Shown piece after piece: positions 1 to 9,770 of a stretch of DNA of 64,000 nucleotides. The first letter of the stretch is position 1, and each line of letters opens with the position of its first letter. The notes beneath the pieces were generated by a model. The model was given only the letters and a program-made list of their open reading frames with translations. It did no database searches and was not told the DNA's origin. A program made the position numbers and the translations under genes. Source of the DNA: Microbispora sp. H13382 (GTDB lineage Bacteria; Actinomycetota; Actinomycetes; Streptosporangiales; Streptosporangiaceae); NCBI RefSeq assembly GCF_014161445.1, contig NZ_JABBXA010000001.1:434001-498000 (forward strand), given 5' to 3'.

Positions 1-2041
1 TCAGATAGTCGGTGAACGAGGGGTTGAGCACCCGCCCGTCCCTGACCTGGATCTCCTCCATCAGCGCCAGGCCCAGGCCCTGCGCGGAGCCGCCGTGGAT
101 CTGCCCCTCCAGGGCCAGGGGGTTGAGGATCTTCCCGACGTCCTGCACGGCGGCCAGCTCGACGACCTTGACCAGGCCCAGCTCGGCGTCGACGTCGACC
201 ACCGCCCGGTGCACGCACAGCGCGAGCTGCGTGTGGGAGTCGCCCTGGCCCGTGACCGGGTCCATCGGGAACGTGGGCCGGTGACGGTACTCCCGTGTCT
301 CCTCGACCGGCCCGAACCGCTCCAGCACCTCCTCCAGGGACAGGTCCGGATGGGCCGCCCGCAGTGCGTCGAGCCGCGCCCGCACCGCCTCGCACGCCGT
401 CTTGACCGCCCCGCCGGTGACGTACGACTGGCGGGATGCCGAGGAGGACCCGGCGGAGCCGACCGCGGTGTCGGCCGGGGCGACCGTGACCCTGCCGATC
501 CCGAGCTCCGTACGCGCGATCTGGGCCTGGACGGTGACGAGCCCCTGGCCCACCTCGGCGGCGGCGGTGTGCACGAGCACGTGCGGCTCGTCCCCGGCGA
601 GCTCGACGCGCACCCGTGCCGTCGAGTAGTCGTCGAAACCCTCGGAGAAACAGATGTTCTTGATGCCGACGCCGTAGCCCACGCCGCGCCGCACGCCCTC
701 GCCGTGCGTCGTCTGCGCGACGCCGCCCGGCAGGAGGCGCAGGTCGGGCTCGCCGCGCGGGCCCGCGGGCAGGGGCATCGCGGCCAGTTCCGCGAGCATG
801 TCCGCCAGCGGCGCCGGGCTGTCGACGACCTGCCCGGTGGCCAGGCGCGACCCCTGCGACACCGCGTTGCGGACGCGGATCTCGACCGGCGACAGCCCGC
901 AGGCCGCGGCCAGGCGGTCCATCTGGGACTCGTAGGCGTAGCAAGCCTGCACCGCCCCGAACCCGCGCATCGCCCCGCAGGGCGGGTTGTTCGTGTAGAC
1001 GCCGTACGCGTCGATCCACACGTTGCCCACCTCGTACGGCCCGACGCCCAGCGAGGCGGCGTTGCCGACCACGGCGGGGGTGGTCGAGCAGTAGGCGCCG
1101 CCGTCGAGCAGGATCTCGGCCTTCACGTAGACGAGCCGCCCGTCGGCCGTCGCGCCGTGCTCGTAGCGCATGCGGGCGGGATGCCGGTGGACGTGGCCGA
1201 AGAACGACTCCTCCCGGCCGTACACCATCTTGACCGGGCGGCCCGTCCGCAGCGCCAGCATCGAGGCGTGGACCTGCATCGACAGATCCTCCCTGGCGCC
1301 GAACGCGCCGCCGACCCCGGCGAGAGTCAGCCGCACCTTGTCCTTCGGCAGGCCCAGGCACGGCGCCACCTGGTCCTGGTCGACGTGCAGCCACTGGGTG
1401 GCGACGAACAGGTCCACGCCGCCGTCCTCGGCGGGCACGGCAAGGCCCGACTCGGGCCCGAGGAACGCCTGGTCCTGCATGCCGACCTCGTACTCGCCGG
1501 TGACGACCACCTCGGCCTCGAAGGTGCCCCCCACCCTGACCGGCTGGTGCCGTACGAGGTTGCCTCCCGGATGGACGGCGGGGCAGGAGGGGTCGAAGGC
1601 GGCCCGGTGGGGATCGGTCACCGCTTCGCGCTCCTCGTAGTCCACGACGATCGCGGCGGCGGCGCGGCGGGCGGTCTCCGGATGGTCGGCGGCCACGATC
1701 GCCACGGGCTCGCCCTGGTAGCGGACCTGGTCGACGGCGAGCACCGGCTGGTCGCGGAACTCCAGCCCGTAGAACTTCTCGCCGGGCACGTCCTCGTGGG
1801 TCAGCACGGCGAGGACGCCGGGCATCGCGAGCGCGGGGCCGGTGTCGATCGAGCGGATCACCGCCGACGGGTGCGGGCTGCGCAGCGTCGCGCCCCAGAG
1901 CATGCCCTCCAGCCACAGGTCCGAGGAGTAGGCGAACTCCCCGGCCACCTTCAGCGTGCCGTCGGGGCGCGGCACGCTCTCGCCGAGGCCCGAAAGCCGC
2001 CCGATCCCCGTCGCCGTCTCAGTCGTCGCGCGCCGCTCCAT
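1..2041 (-). CDS. Xanthine dehydrogenase molybdopterin-binding subunit (3' end cut by window edge)
   Basis: Large molybdenum-cofactor subunit of a xanthine dehydrogenase family enzyme, which oxidises hypoxanthine or xanthine to urate in purine catabolism. Translating the minus strand from the ATG at 2041 gives 680 codons before the window ends, still open. The last residues read NPSFTDYL, the family's NPSFTDYLIPT motif just before the C-terminus, so only a short tail is missing. Other family signatures are GAMRGFG (around 970 on the plus strand) and EVGQG, whose Glu matches the catalytic glutamate. The N-terminal part (VRYQGEPVAIVAA) is also typical. No clear Shine-Dalgarno precedes the ATG; an in-frame GTG lies 24 nt upstream. 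It is divergent from a PucR-type regulator, which fits control of a purine-degradation operon. The long plus-strand open frame covering it is a GC-bias shadow. Confidence 0.9.
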   Translation of the reverse strand, partial: MERRATTETATGIGRLSGLGESVPRPDGTLKVAGEFAYSSDLWLEGMLWGATLRSPHPSAVIRSIDTGPALAMPGVLAVLTHEDVPGEKFYGLEFRDQPVLAVDQVRYQGEPVAIVAADHPETARRAAAAIVVDYEEREAVTDPHRAAFDPSCPAVHPGGNLVRHQPVRVGGTFEAEVVVTGEYEVGMQDQAFLGPESGLAVPAEDGGVDLFVATQWLHVDQDQVAPCLGLPKDKVRLTLAGVGGAFGAREDLSMQVHASMLALRTGRPVKMVYGREESFFGHVHRHPARMRYEHGATADGRLVYVKAEILLDGGAYCSTTPAVVGNAASLGVGPYEVGNVWIDAYGVYTNNPPCGAMRGFGAVQACYAYESQMDRLAAACGLSPVEIRVRNAVSQGSRLATGQVVDSPAPLADMLAELAAMPLPAGPRGEPDLRLLPGGVAQTTHGEGVRRGVGYGVGIKNICFSEGFDDYSTARVRVELAGDEPHVLVHTAAAEVGQGLVTVQAQIARTELGIGRVTVAPADTAVGSAGSSSASRQSYVTGGAVKTACEAVRARLDALRAAHPDLSLEEVLERFGPVEETREYRHRPTFPMDPVTGQGDSHTQLALCVHRAVVDVDAELGLVKVVELAAVQDVGKILNPLALEGQIHGGSAQGLGLALMEEIQVRDGRVLNPSFTDYL

Positions 2042-2147
2042 CGTCGTAGTACAGCAACCGGGCACGGGCGGGGCCTATCGGCGCGGCGATGAAACCCGGC
2101 GACGGCCGGGGTCGATGCTTGTATATATCTCCAAATACGCTTCTGTC
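2042..2147. promoter_or_regulatory. Divergent promoter region xanthine dehydrogenase / pucR
   Basis: This 106 bp gap separates divergent genes and contains an AT-rich tract, GTATATATCTCCAAATAC (about 2121-2138), that stands out in the GC-rich surroundings. The tract carries short GTAT...ATAC arms and probably holds one or both -10 elements or a PucR site. No exact binding motif could be assigned. Confidence 0.4.
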
Positions 2148-3671
2148 GTGCTGTTGCAAGATCTGCTCACCGCCCCGGAACTGCGGCTCGCCCTGCTCAC
2201 GGGCGACGAGCGGCTGGACCGCGAGATCAAGGGCGTGCTGATCACCGACCTGCCCGATCCCCGGCGGTACCTGTCGGGCGGCGAGCTGGTGCTGACCGGC
2301 CTGATGTGGCGCCAGTCGCCCGCCGACTCCGCCCGGTTCGTGGAGGCCCTGGCCGAGGCCGGAGTGGCCGCGCTCGGCGCCGGCGACGCGCGGCTCGGCA
2401 TGGTGCCGGACGACCTGGTGGACGCCTGCCGCGCGCACGGGCTGCCGCTGTTCGCAGTGCCCGTCGAGGTGTCGTTCGGGGCGGTCACCGAGCTCGTCGG
2501 CAGGCGCGTCGCCGCCGCCCAGGCGGGTGACCTGCGGGGCGCGCTCGGGCGGCACCGCAGGATCGTCGCGGCCGTGGCCGAAGGGGCCGGTCTCGGCGAG
2601 CTGTTCGCCTTGGTCGAGGCCGAGCTCGGCGTCACGGCCGCCGTCGTCTCCGCCTGCGGCACCGTCGTCGCGGGCGCCCTGCCCGAGGAGCGGGCCGTAC
2701 GGCTGGCGCGCGACTACCTGGCCGCCGTCCGCCTGCCCGTCGTCGTCAACCGCGGCGGGCCGTTCACGGTGTTCGCCGTGGACCGCTCGCACCGGGCCGC
2801 CGGCTGGGCCCTGATCTGCCGGGGCGAGATCGACGTGGAGATCGGCTACGAGCTGGCGGCGTGCGTCGCCATGGAGCGGACCCGGGCGGAGGAGGGCCGC
2901 CGGGTGGAGCGCCGGCTGGCCGAGCAGCTCATCGCGCTGGCCTGCGCGGGCGGCGACCTCGCCGAGCTGTCGGCCCGGCTGCGGACCTGCGGCATCGACC
3001 CGGCCGAGCCGTACGCCGTGGTGACCGTCACGGCGAGCAGGCGCGGGGCGACGGACGGCCCGGACCCCGCCCTGCTGGGCGGGCAGGTGACGGAGGAACT
3101 GCTGGACCGCCGGGTGGTGGCCGCGGCGGGCGCCGACGCGTCGGTGGCGCTGGTCCCGCTGCGCGACGACACCCTCTGGGGCGACCGCGACGCGCTCGCG
3201 GCGCTGCTGCGCGCCCGTACGGCGGTGCTCGCCGGCGGGCTGCCGGGAATCCGGGTGTCGGCCGGGGTGAGCGGTGCGCTGACCGGGCCGCAGGCCATCC
3301 GGGGCGGGGTGGATGAGGCGGGCCACGCCCTGCGGATGGCCGAGGCGCGCGGCGGGGGAGTGGTCACCAGCGACGAGATCTACACGCACGCGCTGCTGCT
3401 GGCGACCGTGCCCGGCGACGTGCGCTCCTCGTTCGCCGGGCGGCTGCTGGGACCGCTGTTCGACTACGACCGGCGGCACGGCGCCGAGCTGGTGCGCACG
3501 CTCGGCGCGTTCCTCGACTGCACAGGTTCGTGGAACGCCTGCGCGGAACGGCTGCACGTCCACGTCAACACGGTGCGCTACCGGATCAGGCGCGTGGAGG
3601 AGCTGACGGGCAAGGACCTGTCGTCCATGGCCGATCGGGTCGACCTGTTCCTCGCCCTGCGCGCCGGCTAG
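2148..3671 (+). CDS. PucR family transcriptional regulator
   Basis: Regulator of the PucR/CdaR type, probably controlling the divergent xanthine dehydrogenase genes. The N-terminus (LLQDLLTAPELRLALL) matches the purine catabolism PucR-like sensor domain (about residues 1-130). A GGDEF-like central part follows, and the C-terminal PucR HTH is clear: FLDCTGSWNACAERLHVHVNTVRYRIRRVEELTG. The GTG at 2148 is chosen because family members begin at this LLxDLL motif; an ATG at 2115 in the same frame would add 11 residues. No strong ribosome-binding site precedes either. About 508 residues, a normal family length. The short AT-rich divergent intergenic region is where its operator would be expected. 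Confidence 0.88.
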   Translation: MLLQDLLTAPELRLALLTGDERLDREIKGVLITDLPDPRRYLSGGELVLTGLMWRQSPADSARFVEALAEAGVAALGAGDARLGMVPDDLVDACRAHGLPLFAVPVEVSFGAVTELVGRRVAAAQAGDLRGALGRHRRIVAAVAEGAGLGELFALVEAELGVTAAVVSACGTVVAGALPEERAVRLARDYLAAVRLPVVVNRGGPFTVFAVDRSHRAAGWALICRGEIDVEIGYELAACVAMERTRAEEGRRVERRLAEQLIALACAGGDLAELSARLRTCGIDPAEPYAVVTVTASRRGATDGPDPALLGGQVTEELLDRRVVAAAGADASVALVPLRDDTLWGDRDALAALLRARTAVLAGGLPGIRVSAGVSGALTGPQAIRGGVDEAGHALRMAEARGGGVVTSDEIYTHALLLATVPGDVRSSFAGRLLGPLFDYDRRHGAELVRTLGAFLDCTGSWNACAERLHVHVNTVRYRIRRVEELTGKDLSSMADRVDLFLALRAG

Positions 3672-3686
3672 CCACTCCCGCCCCGG

Positions 3687-6572
3687 TCAGCCGTCTCCGG
3701 CGGCGGCGTGCCCGCCGTCGAGCAGGGCCAGCTCCTCGCGGGCGAAGCCCATCGTGTAGGCGGCGCCATACTTCTCCGCCACGGCGAGGGCCTCCAGCAG
3801 GTACTCGCGGGCCTTGTCGAAGGCGCCCTTGAGCCGCTCGGCGCGCCCCAAGGGGGCCAGGCACCGCAGCTCCATGACGCGGTGATGTCTCTCCCTGCTC
3901 AGGGTGAGAGCCTTCCGGTAGACGATCGCCGCGGACCAGGGGTCGTTCTGCTTCTCGTGCACCTCGGCCAGGCCGAGCAGCGCCTCTCCCATGTGCATGG
4001 GGTCCCCTGCCTGTTTCGCGAGGCCATCGAGCTCGCGCCACGTCGCTCTGGCCTCCGCCACGTGGCCGAGACCGAGCTGCGCCGTGCCGATGCCCGTGAG
4101 AGCATGCCGTTCGCCCACCGCCGCCCCGATCTTCCTGGCGATGCGAAGCTGCTCCCACGCCGACGCCAGGGCTTCTTCGTACCGGTGCAGTGCGTTGAGC
4201 ACCACACAGAGATTGCCCAGGGCCCTCATGCGCGCGAAGGAATCCCCGGCGGTGCGGCGAAGGTCCACCTCGGCACGCTGGTGGACGAGCGCCTCCTCGT
4301 TGCGTCCCGCCGGGCCCAGCCCCATGGCGATGTATCCGTGCGCGAGGGCCGAGATCTCCGGGTCCGCGAGGCGCTCACCTACTTCGAGTGCCTGACGGCC
4401 GAGGGGCAGGATGTCGTTGCGGTGTCCGATGAAGGTGAAGGGCCATTGACAGGAGAAGCCGAGATGGGCGCCGGAGCGCGCGAGGGAGGGATCGCGCGAC
4501 GCCGTCGCCTGGGCCGCCACGGCGAGGATGTTGGGGCGTTCACGCTCCAGCCACGCGGACGCGTCCGCGCCGTCGGTCAGAGCGAACGGCTCACGCTCGG
4601 CGAACTCGTGCGGGGGGTGCACCCGATGAGGGTCGATCAGTTTCATCGTGAGGCGCGCGGTCGTGCCGTACAGGCCGAGCACGCGGTCGAGCGCGTCGTC
4701 ACGGTCACGCTCGCTCAGGCGCCGCTCGGCAAGTTCCATGGCGAAGAGCCGCACCAGGTCATGGAGGCGGAACCGGCCCTGCTCACCGGGTTCGGCCAGA
4801 TTCGCCCGCATCAGGCGGGACACGGCTCGCTCCGCCGCGTCCCGCGGCGTGTCGAGAAGGGCCGCCACGACCTCGGCTGTGGCGTCCGGTGTGCGCAGGA
4901 CGCCCAGATGACACAGGGCCGCGGCCGCCGCCCGGTCGAGCTCGTGCCCGCTCCCCGCCAGCACGTCGTGACTGAGCTGGAGGCTGGCGCGCACGGCGAG
5001 GTCGCCCGACTCCAGCTCGTGCAGCGCCCGCCGTTCGTCCCGCAGCCGCGAGTTGAGATGGGACACAGGCGTGTAGCGGCTCTCCGACAGGCGCGCGGCC
5101 GCCAGGCGGAGGGCGAGGGGCAGCCCGCCGCAGAGGTCCACGAGCTCGGTGGCGGCGGCAGGGTCGGCGGCGACCCGCTCGGCGCCGATCAGTTTCGCCA
5201 GCATGGCGACCGACTCCGACCTCTGCATCCTGCCGAGGACGAGCTGCACACAGTCGTCGGCCACAGCGAACGACTCCCGGCTCGTGACGAGCAGGGCGTT
5301 CCCGGCCGGCAGGCCCAGCAGAGGGCGGACCTGCTCCGGGCCGGACGCGTCGTCCAGCACGATCAGCGTGTGCCGGCCCACCAGGCGGTCCCTGAGCATG
5401 GTCGCGGCCTCGTCCGGGTCGGACGGGACCGCCTCCGGGTGCACGCCGAGGCTCCGCAGCAGCCTCCCGAGCAGGTCGAGGGGGTTGAGCCGTACGACTC
5501 CCGGCGTCGCCCCGAGCATGTTCAGGTACAGCTGGCCGTCCGGATAGTGATCGCTCACCGTGTGCGCGGCGCGTACGGCGAGGGTCGACTTCCCCGCTCC
5601 CGCCGTGCCGGTGACGGCCACCACCGCCTGCGGGTCGCTTCCGTCCCAGGGCGCGAGCAGCGCGCGCAGGCGCACCACCGTGTCCGTCCGCCCCACGAAG
5701 ACCTGCGGATCGCGCGGGAGCTGACGCGGCCGGACGACCTCCGCGGGAGCGGCGACAGGCGTGGGGGACGGCGACGCATCGAGAGAGGGGTCCGCGCGCA
5801 GAATCAGCTCGTACGCCCGCCGCAGGGACTCGCCCGGATCGACGCCGAGCCGTTCGGCGAGCAGACGCCTGGCGTCGTGGAAGACCTCCAGCGACTCCGC
5901 CTGCCGTCCGCAGCGGTAGAGCGCGAGCATCTGCAGTTCCCGGGCCCGCTCCCGCAGCGGGGCCTCCGCGGTCAGCCCGACGAGCGCGTCGAGCGACTCC
6001 TGGCGCCGGCCCAGCCGCAGCAGCGCGTCGGCCTGGTCCTCCCGGGCCGTCAGCCGCATGCCCTCCAGCCGGGCCCGCTCCGCCTCGCAGAAGGGGCCGG
6101 GAAGGCCGCCCAGGGCGGGGCCCGCCCACAGTCCCAGCGCGGCCTGCAGTTCGCACAGCCAATCGCCGAGGTCCTCCTTGCCCTGGTAGCGGCGAGCCTC
6201 CGCTAGGCGCTGCTCGAACTCCTCGGCGTCGGTACGGCACGCGGAGCGTGCCAGGCTGTAGCCGCTCGCGGAGTGGGTGAGCAGCCTGAACGGCCCACGC
6301 CTGCCTTGGTCCGGTTCGAGTAGCCTCCTCAGCCCGGCCACGTAGGTGTAGACGCTCTGCTCGGCCGTCTTCGGGGCGGCGCCGCCCCACAGATCGTCGA
6401 TGAGCTGTTCCTTCGGGACGATCCGCCCGGCCCTGGCGGCGAGCACGCACAGGGCGGCCCGCTGCAACGGCGGCCCCAGGTTCACCTGCCGGTCGTCCAG
6501 CCACGCGACCACCGGTCCGAGGACCCGGAGGCGGAGACCGGCCTGCCGCGCACCGAATCCGTCTCTCGCCAT
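3687..6572 (-). CDS. AfsR-like SARP regulator (wHTH-BTAD-NB-ARC-TPR), downstream copy
   Basis: Large regulator of 961 residues in the AfsR/DnrI/RedD class, which activates secondary metabolism or development genes. Order of domains: OmpR-type winged helix (about 15-95), bacterial transcriptional activator domain BTAD (about 100-245), NB-ARC ATPase with P-loop GTAGAGKST near residue 320 and Walker B LIVLDD, then C-terminal TPR-like repeats (about 650-950). The ATG at 6572 follows AAGGAGGG with 6 nt spacing, so the longer in-frame extension upstream is not used. It begins 26 bp after the stop of a closely similar gene on the same strand, implying an operon and a tandem duplication. It converges on pucR with a 15 bp gap. 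Target genes are unknown. Confidence 0.9.
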   Translation of the reverse strand: MARDGFGARQAGLRLRVLGPVVAWLDDRQVNLGPPLQRAALCVLAARAGRIVPKEQLIDDLWGGAAPKTAEQSVYTYVAGLRRLLEPDQGRRGPFRLLTHSASGYSLARSACRTDAEEFEQRLAEARRYQGKEDLGDWLCELQAALGLWAGPALGGLPGPFCEAERARLEGMRLTAREDQADALLRLGRRQESLDALVGLTAEAPLRERARELQMLALYRCGRQAESLEVFHDARRLLAERLGVDPGESLRRAYELILRADPSLDASPSPTPVAAPAEVVRPRQLPRDPQVFVGRTDTVVRLRALLAPWDGSDPQAVVAVTGTAGAGKSTLAVRAAHTVSDHYPDGQLYLNMLGATPGVVRLNPLDLLGRLLRSLGVHPEAVPSDPDEAATMLRDRLVGRHTLIVLDDASGPEQVRPLLGLPAGNALLVTSRESFAVADDCVQLVLGRMQRSESVAMLAKLIGAERVAADPAAATELVDLCGGLPLALRLAAARLSESRYTPVSHLNSRLRDERRALHELESGDLAVRASLQLSHDVLAGSGHELDRAAAAALCHLGVLRTPDATAEVVAALLDTPRDAAERAVSRLMRANLAEPGEQGRFRLHDLVRLFAMELAERRLSERDRDDALDRVLGLYGTTARLTMKLIDPHRVHPPHEFAEREPFALTDGADASAWLERERPNILAVAAQATASRDPSLARSGAHLGFSCQWPFTFIGHRNDILPLGRQALEVGERLADPEISALAHGYIAMGLGPAGRNEEALVHQRAEVDLRRTAGDSFARMRALGNLCVVLNALHRYEEALASAWEQLRIARKIGAAVGERHALTGIGTAQLGLGHVAEARATWRELDGLAKQAGDPMHMGEALLGLAEVHEKQNDPWSAAIVYRKALTLSRERHHRVMELRCLAPLGRAERLKGAFDKAREYLLEALAVAEKYGAAYTMGFAREELALLDGGHAAAGDG

Positions 6573-6598
6573 GAGCGTCCCTCCTTCGTGGCGTGGCG

Positions 6599-9538
6599 TC
6601 AGCGGATCGACGTGAGGTGAGCCGGAGGGGGCTGAGCGGAGTCCGAACGGGGGAAGGCCGCACGGATGGCCCACAGTTCGGCCTCCACCTCACGGAGTTC
6701 CTCGTCCCCGGATGACTGTGCGATCGGCAGCGCCTTCCGGGCGCAGGCCAGGGCCTGCTCCGGTTCGCCGAGCCGGCGGTGTGCTCTGGCGAGCAGGGTG
6801 AGGGACCGGCACTCGATTACCCGATGGCCGATCTCGATCGCACATCGCAGGCCGCGCTCCAGGTGGGACCTCGCCTTGAGCGCGTCGTCGCGGTCCAGGT
6901 GCAGCTTGGCGAGCATCACCAGAGCCGCGCTCTCCTGGTAGCGATCCCCTGCGGCGTGGGCGAGCGCGAGCCCTTCGCCGAGCAGGTTCATGGCCTCGGC
7001 CAGGTCACCCAGCTCCTCGCAGGCCCTTCCTCCGATCAGCAGCGAATGACGCTCACCGACGTCGGAGCCGATCTCCCTGGCGATCGTCCGCTGTGTCTCG
7101 GTGCACTCGCGTGCCTGCGCGTACTGCTTGAGAGTCAGGTAGGTGACAGCCAGGTTGCCCAGCGCTCGCATCTCGCCGAACCGGTCCATCAGCATGCGTC
7201 TCAGTTCCAGCTCGGCCCACTGGTGCGGCATGGCGTCGGAGGCCTGGCCGGTGTGAAGCAGGGCGGCGGCGAGCTGACCGTGCGCCAGGGACATCAACTC
7301 CAGGTCGCCGACTCGCTCGCCCACAGCCAGCGCCTGTCTGCTCAGGTGGAGGTGCTCTCGGCGGTACGCGCTCCTCGACAGCTGCCAGTACAGGGCGAAC
7401 CCGACGTAAGCCCCCCTGCGCGCGATGTCGTCGTCCTCGCTCACCAGCGCCTGCGACGCGGCCGCCACGACGTTCGCCAGCTCATCCTCCAGCCAGTTCC
7501 TTGCCTCGCCGGGAGAGGCGAGCGCGAGTGGGCGCTGCGGCACGGCGGGCCAGGGGAGCTGCACGCGGTGCGGATCCAGCACGGTGCTGGCCCGCCATGC
7601 CGTCGCGCCGTAGAACCCAAGCGCTCGCAGGAGGGCGCCCGCGCGGGCCTCGGGCGCGAGGCGGGTGTCCGCCAGCTCGATCGTGTAGAGGCGCACGAGG
7701 TCGTGCATGCGGAACCGGCCGGTGCCCGCGGCCTCCAGCAGGTGCGCGCGTACCAGGCGGTCGAGCGCGCGCTCCGCGGCGTCGGCGGGCTCGTCCACGA
7801 GGGCGGCCACGACGTGCGCCGTCACATCCGCCACATGGAGAAGGCCGAGATGGCACAGGACCCGCGCCGCCAGCCGGTCGAGGACGGCCTTGCCGCGGGC
7901 GAGGCTCTCGTAGCTGAGTTCGAGGCTGGAGCGCACGGCGATCTTGCCCGCCTCCAGTTCGTGCAGTGTCCGCCGCCGGTCCTCAAGCCGGTCGACCAGC
8001 TCCGCGGGCGTCCACTCCGGCCGGTCCACGAGCCGTGCGGCGGCCAGGCGGAGAGCCAGCGGCAGCCCGCCGCACAGGTCGGCCAGCCGGCCCGCAGCAG
8101 GGTCGGCCGCGATCCGCTCGGCCCCCACGAGTTTCGCGAGCATGGTGACGGCCTCCGACCGCAGCATGCTGCCGAGGACGAGCTGGACGCAGTCGTCGGT
8201 CACCGCGAACGACTCCCGGCTCGTGATCAGCACGCTGGTGCCGGCCGGTAGACCCAGGAGAGCGCGTACCTGCTCGGGCCCCGCCGCGTCGTCGAGCAGG
8301 ATGAGGGTCCTGCGGCCCTCCAACCGGTCGCGCAGCATGGCGGCGGCCTCGTCCACATCGGACGGTACGGCCTCGCCGGGCAGTCCCAGGGCGCGCAGGA
8401 GCCTGCCGAGCACGTCGATCGGCTTGAGCCGCTCCACACCCGGAGTCGACCCCAGGAGATTCACATAGAGCTGGCCGTCCGGGAACGCGTCGACGGCGGC
8501 GTGCGCGGCGTGGACCGCCAGGGCGGACTTTCCCGCTCCCGGGGCGCCGGTGACGGCGACCACCGCCTGCGGGGGCGCGCCGTCCCAGGGGGCGAGCAGC
8601 GATCGCAGGCGCACCCTCTCCTCCGGCCGGCCGACGAAGCAGTTCACCGCGCGGGGCAATTGGCGCGGAGGGCGCGGGGGCGGGGCATCGGCGCCGGCCG
8701 CCCGCTCGCCCGCCGGCGTGGGCGAGGGACCCGCCTGCCTGAGCGAGGGATCGGCCCGCAGGATCAGCTCGTACCGTTCCCGCAGCGTCTCGCCGGGATC
8801 GACCCCGAGCCGCTCCGCCAGGAGCCGCTTGACGTCCATGTACGTGTGCAGGGCGTCCGCCTGCCTGCCGCACCGGTAGAGCGCGAGCATGAGCAGGTCA
8901 CGGGCGCGCTCCCGAAGGGGAGCCTCGCCGACCAGTTCGGTCAGGGCGGCCGCCGCCTCCTGGTGCAGGTTCAGGCGGAGCAGCGCGTCGGCGCGATCCT
9001 CCCGCGCCGCCAGGCGCAACTCCTCGAGGCGGGCCCGCTCCGCCTCGGCGAACGGACCCGGTACGCCGCACAGGGCGGGGCCCGACCAGCACCCCACGGC
9101 GGCGTCCAGCGCGCGAAGGCAGCCGCGCAGGTCGCCGGCGCCGTCCAACCGGCGGGCCTCGGCCAGACGGCGCCCGAAGTCCTCGACGTCCACCTCGACC
9201 GGCCCGCGGGCCAGGACGTAGCCGCCCGACCGGGACAGCAGGACCGAGTAGGAACCTCGCCGGCCCCCCTTCGGCTCCAGTACCCGCCGCAGCCCGGCGA
9301 CATAGGTGTAGACGCTCTGCTCGGCGGTGTTCGGCGGGCGCTCCCCCCAGAGCCCGCCGATCAGGGCCTCCTTGGTCACGACCTGCCCCATCTGCGCGGC
9401 GAGCACGCACAGGGCCGCGCGCTGCAGAGGAGGTCCGAGGCCGACGCTCCGTTCGTCGCGCCACGCGGCCAGGGGCCCGAGCATCCGCAGGCGGCAGGGT
9501 GAGTACGCGGACGTTTTACGCTCATTCGCGCTATCCAT
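6599..9538 (-). CDS. AfsR-like SARP regulator (wHTH-BTAD-NB-ARC-TPR), upstream copy
   Basis: Paralogue of the next gene in the operon (979 residues). The same architecture is visible: winged helix, BTAD, NB-ARC (P-loop GAPGAGKSA, Walker B LILLDD) and a TPR C-terminus. Long stretches such as LGPPLQRAALCVLAA and SVYTYVAGLRR are shared by the two copies, indicating tandem duplication followed by divergence. The ATG at 9538 has GGTGGAG about 9 nt upstream and places the first strand of the winged helix at the usual distance. An in-frame ATG at 9718 would add 60 residues with no SARP similarity. A perfect TCTAGA dyad lies about 240 bp upstream. AfsR-type NB-ARC/TPR parts usually sense a signal, so the nearby peptide gene at 10.7 kb is of interest, but a link is inference. 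Confidence 0.9.
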   Translation of the reverse strand: MDSANERKTSAYSPCRLRMLGPLAAWRDERSVGLGPPLQRAALCVLAAQMGQVVTKEALIGGLWGERPPNTAEQSVYTYVAGLRRVLEPKGGRRGSYSVLLSRSGGYVLARGPVEVDVEDFGRRLAEARRLDGAGDLRGCLRALDAAVGCWSGPALCGVPGPFAEAERARLEELRLAAREDRADALLRLNLHQEAAAALTELVGEAPLRERARDLLMLALYRCGRQADALHTYMDVKRLLAERLGVDPGETLRERYELILRADPSLRQAGPSPTPAGERAAGADAPPPRPPRQLPRAVNCFVGRPEERVRLRSLLAPWDGAPPQAVVAVTGAPGAGKSALAVHAAHAAVDAFPDGQLYVNLLGSTPGVERLKPIDVLGRLLRALGLPGEAVPSDVDEAAAMLRDRLEGRRTLILLDDAAGPEQVRALLGLPAGTSVLITSRESFAVTDDCVQLVLGSMLRSEAVTMLAKLVGAERIAADPAAGRLADLCGGLPLALRLAAARLVDRPEWTPAELVDRLEDRRRTLHELEAGKIAVRSSLELSYESLARGKAVLDRLAARVLCHLGLLHVADVTAHVVAALVDEPADAAERALDRLVRAHLLEAAGTGRFRMHDLVRLYTIELADTRLAPEARAGALLRALGFYGATAWRASTVLDPHRVQLPWPAVPQRPLALASPGEARNWLEDELANVVAAASQALVSEDDDIARRGAYVGFALYWQLSRSAYRREHLHLSRQALAVGERVGDLELMSLAHGQLAAALLHTGQASDAMPHQWAELELRRMLMDRFGEMRALGNLAVTYLTLKQYAQARECTETQRTIAREIGSDVGERHSLLIGGRACEELGDLAEAMNLLGEGLALAHAAGDRYQESAALVMLAKLHLDRDDALKARSHLERGLRCAIEIGHRVIECRSLTLLARAHRRLGEPEQALACARKALPIAQSSGDEELREVEAELWAIRAAFPRSDSAQPPPAHLTSIR

Positions 9539-9770
9539 ACGTATGAACTCCACCTGGTAACGGCGTAGATGCAACCTGTGGATGACCGCGATCGGGCGAA
9601 ATGCCGCTCCCGTGCCCGGTACACGCCATGAGTCGCCGCTGCACTCGTCGCAACTGCACCCCGGCGGTTCCCCCCAAAACGGCGGCTTCGCGATGGCATC
9701 CCCGTGTTCGCCGGTCATCGGGCACGCCGTCGGGCCTGTTCCGGCAGAGCATCAAATATGCCATCTCCCA

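Noticed and set aside
95-2092. Very long plus-strand open frame opposite xanthine dehydrogenase
   Set aside because: It is rich in Arg/Gly/Ala/Pro/His, has no recognisable motif, and lies antisense to a gene with clear XdhB/PucD signatures. It is a GC-bias shadow frame.
9539-9718. N-terminal extension of the upstream SARP to ATG 9718 (includes PPFWGEPPGCSCDECSGDSW)
   Set aside because: Cys-rich and curious, but no ribosome-binding site precedes 9718, the extension has no SARP homology, and ATG 9538 has GGTGGAG and the correct domain start.
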